Assembly: GCA_003513005.1 (NCBI GenBank) | Contig: DOTD01000100.1 | Span: forward strand, 1 to 23,525 | From: Desulfotomaculum sp. | GTDB lineage: Bacteria; Bacillota; Desulfotomaculia; Desulfotomaculales; Nap2-2B | Length of the DNA stretch: 23,525 bases | Direction: 5' to 3' | Shown: positions 17,001 through 22,023 of the stretch, piece by piece | How positions within the stretch are numbered: the stretch's first letter is position 1 | Layout of the letters: every line of letters begins with the position of its first letter | The notes under the pieces: generated by a model | The model's input: only the letters and a program-made list of their open reading frames with translations | The model's database searches: none | Told to the model about the DNA's origin: nothing | Program-made: the position numbers and the translations under genes

Positions 17001-17457
17001 TGAGTATGGCCAGGCGGGTGCTTTCGCCGCCGCCCGAGGAAAGAGCCCCTGCCGCTGCGTGCAGTCCGCCGCCTCTTTTGCCCATTGTGTCGAGTTCTTT
17101 AAGCAGGTCTTTTATCTCCGTAGGAAGATGGGCAAGTCCGCGGGCGGTTGAACTGTCAGAATCAAATTTGGTATTAACCCAGAGGCGCCGCAGCATTTTA
17201 AGCAGGTGAGATTTGCCGCTTCCATAAAAGCCGCTCACCCAGACAGCCGGTTGATTTGTCGAACTCAAACTGCCCAGGTACGATTCGAGAATGCGGATTA
17301 TGCCTTCTTTGTATTGACCTTCGCAAACAAAGTGTTCCAGTTCATATCTTAACGTTTCGATCTCTCTGGATGTAAACGATTCATTGACGGCGGCCACACC
17401 ATCATTAAGCAGTTTTGACAGTACGGGGTCGCGCTGGAAAATTTCACGGTTGATCAT
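14011..17457 (-). CDS. brxC: BREX P-loop ATPase BrxC
   Basis: A 1148-residue protein whose N-terminus (MINREIFQRDPVLSKLLNDG) and Walker A GFYGSGKSH (76-84) match BrxC/PglY ATPases; the Walker B is CTCILLDEIQLF with ILLDE at 263-267. ORC/Cdc6-like features may follow (LIGAGQTAL, then a winged-helix-like part to about 500); the C-terminal half is largely helical with coiled-coil stretches and no known catalytic motif. BrxC is the largest and most universal BREX ATPase and is required for both methylation and defence in studied type 1 systems; its exact job is unsettled. The ATG overlaps the brxB stop (ATGA, 17454-17457) and is preceded by GGGGTGA, indicating translational coupling. The gene is intact. 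Confidence 0.92.
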   Translation of the reverse strand: MINREIFQRDPVLSKLLNDGVAAVNESFTSREIETLRYELEHFVCEGQYKEGIIRILESYLGSLSSTNQPAVWVSGFYGSGKSHLLKMLRRLWVNTKFDSDSSTARGLAHLPTEIKDLLKELDTMGKRGGGLHAAAGALSSGGGESTRLAILSIILKSKDLPESLPQALFILWLKNNGILEQVKETVEKEGKIFLSELHDLYVSPVLAKALLDADPDFAPDLKQVRTLLRAQFPIVDDIPTSEFIKIIRGVLTVNGQIPCTCILLDEIQLFIGDSAKRSTDVQEVAEALCKQLDSRVLLIGAGQTALGGDVPLLQRLKDRFTVPIELSDTDVEIVTRRVVLAKRADRLKAVEEILNVHSGEIARQLAGTRIAARTEDRNIIVEDYPILPVRRRFWEHVLRAVDVPGTNSQLRTQLRIVHDAVRDIADKPLGSVVPSDVVFDQMQPDLLRTGVLLREIDETIRNLDDGTPDGILAKRICGLIFLIRKLPREAVIDIGVRATPEIIADLLVSDLASDGTTLRKNVPTILEKLVEQGKIIKIEEEYSLQTRESSEWDSEFRSRQTKLNNDLTYLSVKRTALINAAFAETFSSGKLTQGSSKEPRKLLIQFGNEAPVQKGIDIPVWVRDGWGENETAVLSGARAAGSDSAIIFVFIPKASAEDLKKAVIQFEAAKATIDSKGPPTTPEGQEARDAMHTRMTSAQTTRNNIIKDVLNAAKVFQGGGQERFELILKDKVIEAAKASMDRLFPRFRDADDNRWSNVINRAKNGDGSALQSLDWKDAPEKHPVCSNILSEIGSGKTGKEIRDTFKKHPYGWPQDAVDGALIVLFTTGHILAVYKGVQLKQGELDQAKITVTDFKAETKTIDVHGRIKLRKLFQTAGLNCKSGEESAISGQFLAVLCKLANEAGGEPPMPECPSKLYLENIQGLAGNEQLAAILDQSDTLAQQFKDWTELGKLAAERKKNWAALEIMLGHAGSLPEAEELQKQADAVRTERRLLDKTDPVPAILKDISTLLRTAVKQAHSSFENTYNLEMEALLKNDNWKRITSEQQKGILEAEGIDAVPDLSVGDDKALLSSLKETPLPNWKTKKDALQKQFKNAALAAARLLEPKTIEIKLISGTLKTEQDVKEWITITEKNLLENIKNGPLIVI

Positions 17458-18017
17458 GCGTCATTCACCCCATTATTTAATGTAATAGGTATTGCCAGGT
17501 AACTCCACCCGTCACGCGCATCCAGCAGGCGGTAATTGTTATTGTCATATTCACCGGGAAAGAACAGCGCCAGCCGGCCCCGGATATCACCAACAACCTC
17601 CTTTAATAACAAAGAAACCATAGTGAAACCGAATAAGCTTGCCACGCCATACGCCGCCACCACAGTATCGGAATCAACATTTTCTCCGGTCAGCGCATCA
17701 CGCAATTCATCAGCCGCGGATTTGAGGAAATCACTGCTTAACTTCATGGCCAGGTTCTCCGGTTCCTCAAAATACAAATCCCGGTATTCCACGCTGGCCA
17801 TCCATCTGGCAAATACTTTCGTAAAATCAAAAAGTACCCATTTATGCCCTGAAGCAAAAGTAGCCATTTCAAAAAGCTCTAACCTTGCCCGGAGCTTTCG
17901 CTCATCGTTTTTAGAATAGACTATAAAGATTGTTTTTTGCAGGCCTGATAAATTATGCTGCCAAGGAGTAATTATATGATTTTTGTATCGGCGGGCGAGT
18001 TCTTCAATTCTTCCCAT
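17454..18017 (-). CDS. brxB: BREX protein BrxB (DUF1788)
   Basis: A 187-residue protein beginning MGRIEELARRYKNHIITPWQ, with FIVYSKNDERKLRARL (about 31-46), WVLFDFT, and the C-terminal signature FFPGEYDNNNYRLLDARDGW leading into YLAIPI. That ending is what I recognise as DUF1788/BrxB. In type 1 BREX the protein is required for defence and methylation in studied cases and probably acts as a scaffold with BrxC or PglX; no catalytic motif is visible. GGGAGG lies seven bases upstream of the ATG. Its start overlaps the preceding gene by 14 bases and its stop overlaps brxC by four, so the three are coupled. Confidence 0.85.
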   Translation of the reverse strand: MGRIEELARRYKNHIITPWQHNLSGLQKTIFIVYSKNDERKLRARLELFEMATFASGHKWVLFDFTKVFARWMASVEYRDLYFEEPENLAMKLSSDFLKSAADELRDALTGENVDSDTVVAAYGVASLFGFTMVSLLLKEVVGDIRGRLALFFPGEYDNNNYRLLDARDGWSYLAIPITLNNGVNDA

Positions 18018-18831
18018 ATATAAACCTCCCTTCTTCGCTTAACATCCTGGAAAAAGAAACTTCAACAACATTACCGGATAAGCTCATGTCCACCAAACCC
18101 AAACGTTTTGCTTCTAAGGCCAATTTTTGAAGTTCTTCCTCCGGCGTATCCAATACTTTAGACCATAACGTTTTAAAAAGGCCGGGTCCGCGTACGCCAA
18201 GCAAATATCCCAACAGCAGAGCATAAGATGTTACTATGGGTGTAGGACTGACCTCCTGGCGAATCTTTCTCATTCGTCCTTTTAAATGCCCTGACTGGGT
18301 CCAGGATGATGACGCATTGCGAACAACCTTGTCCAGGGTGTTTTCGTTTAGCCGTTTACCAACGTTCTCCTGGAGAACATTGATAATCTTTTGCCGGGTA
18401 AGTTCTTCCCCTGGCTGCATATCTAATATCGCTGCTGAAGTGATTCTTAAAAGAGGGTCCCGGGACATGGCTGTTAATAAAGAAAGAAGAGGCCTCCCTG
18501 CTTGATCGGAATCCCAATAGTAACGAAAAAAACGAAAAAGCTGCATTGCAGGGTTTAAACCATATAACTCTGTTAATCTTTGAGCAGAAAGCTTACGTGT
18601 CGCCACTGTTCTCTTTCCGAGACAATTATCTTCCACGATAGCCTTTAAATAATCTTCACGAGTCGAGCTTCCTGAGCATTCTTGAAATAGCAAAGAAAGT
18701 TCTTCCAACATAATGGTTCTACTTGTGTGAGTACCCTTGTCACCAAAACGAAAACCAGCTTTTTCCCAAACGTTATAACTGGGTTCCTCCTCTTGAAGAG
18801 CAGTGCCCATAAAAAGAGGCTCATTCTTCAT
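18004..18831 (-). CDS. brxA: BrxA-like first protein of the BREX operon
   Basis: A 275-residue protein in the brxA position, directly before and overlapping brxB. Its central part, GLNPAMQLFRFFRYYWDSDQ followed by RPLLSLLTAMSRDPLLRITS, and a helix-turn-helix-like stretch LTRQKIINVLQENVGKRLNE (about 143-162) suggest a small helical DNA-binding protein, which fits BrxA (DUF1819). It is longer than typical type 1 BrxA (about 200 residues), and I do not recognise the DUF1819 signature with certainty, so the name rests on gene order. In E. coli BrxA binds DNA and is needed for defence but not methylation. AAGGA precedes the ATG; a good promoter and a palindrome lie just upstream. It is the first gene of a six-gene operon of about 12.6 kb. 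Confidence 0.65.
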   Translation of the reverse strand: MKNEPLFMGTALQEEEPSYNVWEKAGFRFGDKGTHTSRTIMLEELSLLFQECSGSSTREDYLKAIVEDNCLGKRTVATRKLSAQRLTELYGLNPAMQLFRFFRYYWDSDQAGRPLLSLLTAMSRDPLLRITSAAILDMQPGEELTRQKIINVLQENVGKRLNENTLDKVVRNASSSWTQSGHLKGRMRKIRQEVSPTPIVTSYALLLGYLLGVRGPGLFKTLWSKVLDTPEEELQKLALEAKRLGLVDMSLSGNVVEVSFSRMLSEEGRFIYGKN

Positions 18832-18851
18832 CTTAATACCGTCCTTATATT

Positions 18852-18869
18852 GCCGGCAAACTTGCCGGC
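18852..18869. promoter_or_regulatory. Perfect palindrome between the BREX promoter and brxA
   Basis: GCCGGCAA (18852-18859), AC, TTGCCGGC (18862-18869): perfect eight-base arms. It lies about 17 bases downstream of the -10 box and 20 bases before the brxA ATG, a position where a repressor would block transcription or a leader hairpin would form. BREX operons are often controlled by BrxR (WYL-domain) dimers at inverted repeats; no brxR gene is in the window. Confidence 0.5.
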
Positions 18870-18885
18870 CGATTTATGCTATCTT

Positions 18886-18914
18886 ATTATAGCCATTTAT
18901 GCTAAAATTTGCAA
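18886..18914 (-). promoter_or_regulatory. BREX operon promoter
   Basis: On the - strand TTGCAA (18909-18914), exactly 17 bases, perfect TATAAT (18886-18891). Expected start of transcription is near 18879, giving a leader of about 50 bases that contains the palindrome at 18852-18869. It is the best sigma70-type promoter in the window. Confidence 0.65.
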
Positions 18915-18983
18915 TAATATTTTAACTTAGATGAAAATAACCTAAAAGTACAATCGTTTAGTACAGAAGATTTTTCTTTAGAG

Positions 18984-19169
18984 TTGCTTGAACTTGAGAT
19001 GGATACCATAGAACCCGCTGAGGAAAATGCTCTTCTTGGCGAGGACGCAGTAGAAGATGATGAATTCGATTATAAAGGAGAAGATGATTACCTTGACCAG
19101 CTTGATGAAGAATTGTTTGACGACCCCATTAAAATACTAAAGTGGATAAAGAAACATGCACGGTCATAA
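18984..19169 (+). CDS. Small acidic reading frame, possibly a gene remnant
   Basis: A frame of about 61 residues from TTG 18984 (or ATG 18999) to 19169, very rich in Asp and Glu (GEDAVEDDEFDYKGEDDYLD) with a basic tail ILKWIKKHARS. The same frame is open back to 18918, reading FNLDENNLKVQSFSTEDFSL, with no start codon, and neither possible start has a good ribosome site. It may be the 3' end of a lost gene whose 5' part was replaced by the BREX promoter region. It lies divergent from brxA. I do not recognise a family; acidic proteins of this kind include DNA mimics, but nothing here supports that specifically. Confidence 0.3.
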   Translation: MLELEMDTIEPAEENALLGEDAVEDDEFDYKGEDDYLDQLDEELFDDPIKILKWIKKHARS

Positions 19170-19290
19170 TTTATATTTGATGTGTCAATACTGGCTCCTG
19201 TAATCTTTATTGGACTAATCAGATCAGTATGCCATTTATTAGACAGCAGATATGGATATGATGCAATGAAGTTGGAAGGAGGATTTACCT

Positions 19291-19875
19291 ATGTTGAATA
19301 AGGCAATTGAAATAGCAACCAAAGCTCATGCCGGGCAGGTTGATAAGAGCGGCAATCCTTATATTTTGCACCCACTGAGAGTGATGCTAGCTTGTGAAAG
19401 TGAAATAGAGAGGATATGCGCTGTCCTTCATGATGTTATAGAGGATACTCCTATGACGCTTGAAGATATAAAGAAACAAGGTTTTTCAGATGAAATCATT
19501 GACGTATTAGACCATTTAACAAGGCGTAACGGAGAAAGTTATGACAATTTTATTGATAGAATGCTTCTAAATGATACTGCCTGCCATGTAAAACTTGCAG
19601 ACTTATGCGATAATATGGATTTAACCAGAATCGGCAATCCTACAGCCAAAGATGAAGAAAGGATAAAAAAGTATAATGAAGCGGCATGCAAGATTTCGGA
19701 ATCGTTGCCGCTGAATGATGATACTAAAAACAGACGGGTTATCAGTATAAACGGCTGCGTGGAGATTCAGCCATTTATGACCCATGATGATTTTTTAAAT
19801 CGCTTCATTTGCTTCGTGGAGTCACATGGTTGGTATTTTGGCGGCGGGACAGAAGATGTGACTAATAAAGAATGA
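19291..19875 (+). CDS. SpoT/RelA-like HD-domain hydrolase (small alarmone hydrolase type)
   Basis: A 194-residue protein with the HD-domain motifs of ppGpp hydrolases: AHAGQVDKSGNPYILHPLRV with the first His at 27, CAVLHDVIEDT with His47-Asp48 and Glu51-Asp52, and VKLADLCDNM with Asp104 and Asn108. This is the pattern of RelA/SpoT hydrolase domains and stand-alone small alarmone hydrolases (Mesh1-like), metal-dependent enzymes that remove pyrophosphate from (p)ppGpp. There is no synthetase or TGS domain. The last 50 residues, including FLNRFICFVESHGWYFGGGT, are an added module that I cannot name with certainty. AAGGAGG lies eight bases before the ATG. Its stop overlaps the next frame (ATGA). 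An alarmone-type target is inferred; related HD proteins act on other nucleotides. Confidence 0.75.
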   Translation: MLNKAIEIATKAHAGQVDKSGNPYILHPLRVMLACESEIERICAVLHDVIEDTPMTLEDIKKQGFSDEIIDVLDHLTRRNGESYDNFIDRMLLNDTACHVKLADLCDNMDLTRIGNPTAKDEERIKKYNEAACKISESLPLNDDTKNRRVISINGCVEIQPFMTHDDFLNRFICFVESHGWYFGGGTEDVTNKE

Positions 19876-20385
19876 TAGGTGACGTCATGATTGACGGCGC
19901 CTTGACCATGCCGGTAATTCACTTTAACCAGTCACTGAACAAAGTGCCGGAAATGCCGGAACTATCCTGCGCAAAGGACTTCTTGGACAACGCCGCGGCT
20001 TACCTGAAAGCATATTCCGTTATTTTAAATAATAAACGCAGCGATCGAAATTATGTTGGCTTACGAAAAAAACCGGCCAATACTGGTAGTCAACCTTTCT
20101 AAAGAACAAACCAGCGGTATATTCTGGAATGATAAAATCCGGTCTCTGGTCATAAAGCGTATCCTCGACGAACTAACCCAGACGGCGGAATATTTTTACC
20201 AGGAGGAGCAAAGCTTAAATACTCTAGTGGTGATTGATGAGGCCCACCGCCTTGCCTCACGCGAATTCCCGAAAGAGGACGACACCGCCCGGGCGGTACG
20301 GAATGTGCTGGTGGACGCTGCCCGCACCACCCTAAAATACGGACAAGATAACTCTGGAAGTTATTCAAATTATCGCTTTTCATAA
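19872..20385 (+). pseudogene. HerA-type (DUF87) ATPase fragment, frame-broken
   Basis: Two overlapping + strand frames. The first (19872-20102) reads MPVIHFNQSLNKVPEMPELS and then KDFLDNAAAYLKAYS. The second, shifted, is open from about 20027 and reads IEIMLAYEKNRPILVVNLSK, then the Walker B-like LVVIDEAHRLASREFP and VRNVLVDAARTTLKYG before it ends at 20385. The DEAHR segment followed by RxVRNxLVDAxRTTxKYG is characteristic of HerA/FtsK-like bacterial DNA translocases of the DUF87 group, where sensor and arginine-finger parts should follow; these and the Walker A part are absent. It is more GC-rich than the HD gene before it. Probably the relic of a DNA-processing or defence ATPase; not functional as it stands. 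Confidence 0.6.
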
Positions 20386-20749
20386 CTTATCGCGCTTACA
20401 CATATTAATAACCGATTAATATTATACCAAATTTCGGCTCTTTACGTAAAACAAAAAATCAGTTTTTATGGGGGTTTTTTATGTGGTTTCTTTTGACAAT
20501 CGGTATTTTATAATATAAAAATTATTTAAAATGAAGAATAAATATAAAAATAAATGTTATAAAAATAAATGTTGGGCGTCTCATCAATCACTATCACCGT
20601 GCTTACGAAGGAGGTTAGAAGCAGCTACAAAATAGCTATTCAAATCTGCTAAAAAAAGCAATAAAACAGGAGGTGTAAAACTGGTTTTTGGTAGTTTCAC
20701 AGTTGCAATTACTCACATAAACTGCTAAAATAATAGTGTAAATACTTCC
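20386..20749 (+). other. AT-rich intergenic stretch, no gene recognised
   Basis: This stretch is AT-rich and holds stop codons in all frames. It contains a TTGACA at 20493-20498 with TATAAA 15 bases on, a doubtful promoter; the tandem repeat at 20544-20573; and two Shine-Dalgarno-like AGGAGG motifs (about 20612 and 20671) without useful reading frames behind them. The latter may be leftovers of lost genes. Confidence 0.4.
20544..20573. repeat. Perfect 15-base tandem duplication
   Basis: ATAAAAATAAATGTT occurs twice in a row (20544-20558 and 20559-20573) without mismatch. It lies in AT-rich DNA between the ATPase relic and the structured region; it could be replication slippage. Confidence 0.7.
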
Positions 20750-20866
20750 ATGTCGCAAAGACACGCTGTGAAAGTTGGGCATGGAACACTATCTACCCCG
20801 GCGGAGGTAACACCTTCTCCGGGCAGTACGTTCGCATTAGGCAACGGCGGTGATCCGCAAGGTTGA
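20750..20866 (+). pseudogene. Possible C-terminal tail of an IS200/IS605-type TnpB
   Basis: A 38-residue frame from ATG 20750-20752 to TGA 20864-20866 that reads HGTLSTPAEVTPSPGSTFAL and ends in GNGGDPQG. I recall such Pro/Gly/Thr-rich endings from TnpB proteins of IS200/IS605 elements, where the coding end overlaps the guide (omega) RNA. The zinc finger and RuvC parts expected upstream are missing. The frame has no ribosome site and is interrupted by a stop at 20726-20728. A decayed element end fits, but recognition from memory alone makes this tentative. Confidence 0.35.
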
Positions 20867-20946
20867 ACCACCCGGAACATAGGCGAGAGTCTATGGCCTA
20901 GCAGTTGAATCCTGTGACGCTGCCTCCCGTTAGTCGGCGGGAGAGC
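20797..20946 (+). ncRNA. Strongly structured region, candidate omega/reRNA or element right end
   Basis: Several hairpins follow one another. CCCGGCGGAGGT (20797-20808), loop AAC, ACCTTCTCCGGG (20812-20823) form 12 positions with one mismatch and one wobble. CATAG/CTATG encloses GCGAGAGT (about 20878-20895). CTCCCG (20924-20929) pairs with CGGGAG (20938-20943). The segment is GC-rich within AT-rich surroundings and overlaps the frame at 20750-20866. This matches the layout of TnpB 3' ends with their guide RNA and terminal hairpin, but a riboswitch or another structured RNA cannot be excluded. There is no T-run directly after it. Confidence 0.35.
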
Positions 20947-20975
20947 AACCTAAATAAATTTGATTTATTTAGGTT
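20947..20975. promoter_or_regulatory. 12-base perfect inverted repeat before hicB
   Basis: AACCTAAATAAA (20947-20958), loop TTTGA, TTTATTTAGGTT (20964-20975). A second inverted repeat, GGTTTC-A-GAAACC (20972-20984), shares bases with its 3' arm, so the two hairpins are mutually exclusive in RNA. They end about 10 bases before the hicB start codon. Possible roles are HicB operator, leader hairpin or the end of the upstream element. Confidence 0.45.
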
Positions 20976-20995
20976 TCAGAAACCAGGTGGATAAT

Positions 20996-21205
20996 ATGAG
21001 AACTTTTCCGGCGGTTGTTGAAAAGTGTCCTGATACTGGTTTGTACGTTGGCTATGTGCCGGGCTTCTCAGGTGCTCATACGCAAGCAGAAACACTTGAT
21101 GAATTACAAAGAAACCTTCGCGAAGTCATTGAAATGCTGCTTGAGGATGGTGAGCCAGCACTTGAAACCGAGTTTATTGGTACACAAATGGTGGCGGTTG
21201 ACTGA
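20996..21205 (+). CDS. hicB: HicB-type antitoxin
   Basis: I start at ATG 20996-20998 (MRTFPAVVEKCPDTGLYVGY, 69 residues), with AGGTGG six bases upstream; a longer frame from a TTG in the preceding hairpin is unlikely. The sequence has the HicB partial RNase H-like fold: VVEKCPDTGLYVGYVPGFSG, then ETLDELQRNLREVIEMLLED. HicB binds and neutralises HicA and in many cases represses the operon. This copy is the short form without an added ribbon-helix-helix or HTH domain, so its role in autoregulation is uncertain. It precedes hicA by two bases; the antitoxin-first order is common for this short type. An attC-like half-site follows the pair. Confidence 0.88.
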   Translation: MRTFPAVVEKCPDTGLYVGYVPGFSGAHTQAETLDELQRNLREVIEMLLEDGEPALETEFIGTQMVAVD

Positions 21206-21207
21206 CA

Positions 21208-21432
21208 ATGGGCAAGTATCCCGTTCTTAAGTCGCGCGAAGTAGTAGCGCTCTTGGAAAAACTCGGCTTTATGGAAGCGCGTCAAAGAGGCTCACATAGG
21301 CAGTATCGGCATCCAGATGGTCGGAGTACAACCGTGCCTTTCCACAAAGGGCGAGATATTTCACCGATTCTGCTACGGCAGATAGCCAAAGACATTAGAC
21401 TTTCCGTGGAAGAATTACTGAAGTACAGGTGA
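21208..21432 (+). CDS. hicA: HicA-type mRNA interferase toxin
   Basis: A 74-residue double-stranded-RNA-binding-fold protein beginning MGKYPVLKSREVVALLEKLG. It carries the HicA catalytic motif QRGSHRQYRH, with His30 in GSH as the expected active-site residue, followed by VPFHKGRDISPILLRQIAKD and the C-terminal EELLKYR. HicA toxins cleave mRNA and arrest growth until neutralised by HicB. The gene starts two bases after the hicB stop, implying coupled translation; its own ribosome site is weak. No frameshift or missing key residue is seen, so the pair is probably functional. It is a typical integron-cassette cargo, and 25 bases past its stop lies an attC-like half-site in the same orientation. 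Confidence 0.9.
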   Translation: MGKYPVLKSREVVALLEKLGFMEARQRGSHRQYRHPDGRSTTVPFHKGRDISPILLRQIAKDIRLSVEELLKYR

Positions 21433-21457
21433 CCAGCATCTGCCTTGCGTGGAATGA

Positions 21458-21490
21458 GCCTAACAACGGGTTCAGTCGACCGCTACGTGG
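21458..21490 (+). repeat. Half of an attC-like site after hicBA
   Basis: GCCTAAC (21458-21464, fits RYYYAAC) is followed by AACGGGTTCAG and TCGACCGCT. It shares CTAAC-N-ACGGGTTC with the site at 904-950, and CCTAACAA plus TTCAGYCGACCGCT with the site at 250-307, both read on the - strand. The second half (CTGAACC...GTTRRRY) is not found in the next 100 bases, so the site is truncated. The orientation is opposite to the sites on the left of the window. Confidence 0.5.
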
Positions 21491-21576
21491 AAAGCAGGGG
21501 AGAAGAACGAGTGAGTGGAAAAAGTTCTTGCAAAAAACACCTACTCCCCACGGGAACGTCCAGAATCATATGGACA

Positions 21577-21870
21577 TCAGACCTTCAGGTCAGCTATTTT
21601 AATAATTGCAGTTCTAGCGCCTTGGATTTTAACTTTACTATCGCTGCTGTCAGGAAGCTTATCTAGTGGATTGGGTGATTCCACAAGCACATCAGGATCG
21701 TGAGACTGATCAAACGAAGACTCTATTAGTTCGTCACTTGTATTACCCAGTTTGCTAGGAACAACAGAATTGTTTGATTCAGCAGCCAACGCATTCATGC
21801 CTGGCAACAATATGTTTACTAATAGGACAAGCATTAGTATAATGCTCAATTTTTGCTTAATCGATCTCAT
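21577..21870 (-). CDS. Short secreted protein of unknown function, possibly truncated
   Basis: From ATG 21868-21870 the product has 97 residues. It starts with a clear signal peptide: MRSIKQK, then the hydrophobic core LSIILMLVLLVNILL, and a probable cleavage after NALA (about residue 29). The mature part is Ser/Asp/Pro-rich (SSFDQSHDPDVLVESPNPLD) and ends GARTAIIKIADLKV. There is no lipobox cysteine or known domain. An alternative ATG 12 codons earlier is possible; both have GGGGA-type ribosome sites. Many large cell-surface proteins of Firmicutes begin like this, so the gene may be only the start of one, cut off near the truncated attC-like site. The IS1182 remnant ends about 150 bases upstream of it. 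Confidence 0.45.
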   Translation of the reverse strand: MRSIKQKLSIILMLVLLVNILLPGMNALAAESNNSVVPSKLGNTSDELIESSFDQSHDPDVLVESPNPLDKLPDSSDSKVKIQGARTAIIKIADLKV

Positions 21871-22023
21871 GATTCCCCTGCGAAAAGGGGTATTTTTTTC
21901 TTGCATTTTCCCCTTAAAAAAAATGAACTGGGATTATCATCCATTTAACTGACCATTATTTTGGCTTTCTTTGCGGTTTTATGCCCTGATTATGGCTGTT
22001 ATCCTTTGTTTTTATCACTTTTT

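Noticed and set aside
20544..20573. CRISPR repeat array
   Set aside because: It is only two adjacent copies of 15 bases without spacers, and there are no cas genes.
20750..20946. Group II intron domain V/VI
   Set aside because: The characteristic domain V hairpin and intron start GUGYG are not seen, and there is no reverse transcriptase.
21875..21900. CCCCT/AGGGG hairpin plus T-run as terminator for hicBA
   Set aside because: The stem has only five pairs, lies about 450 bases past hicA, and the same bases serve as the ribosome-site region of the - strand secreted protein.
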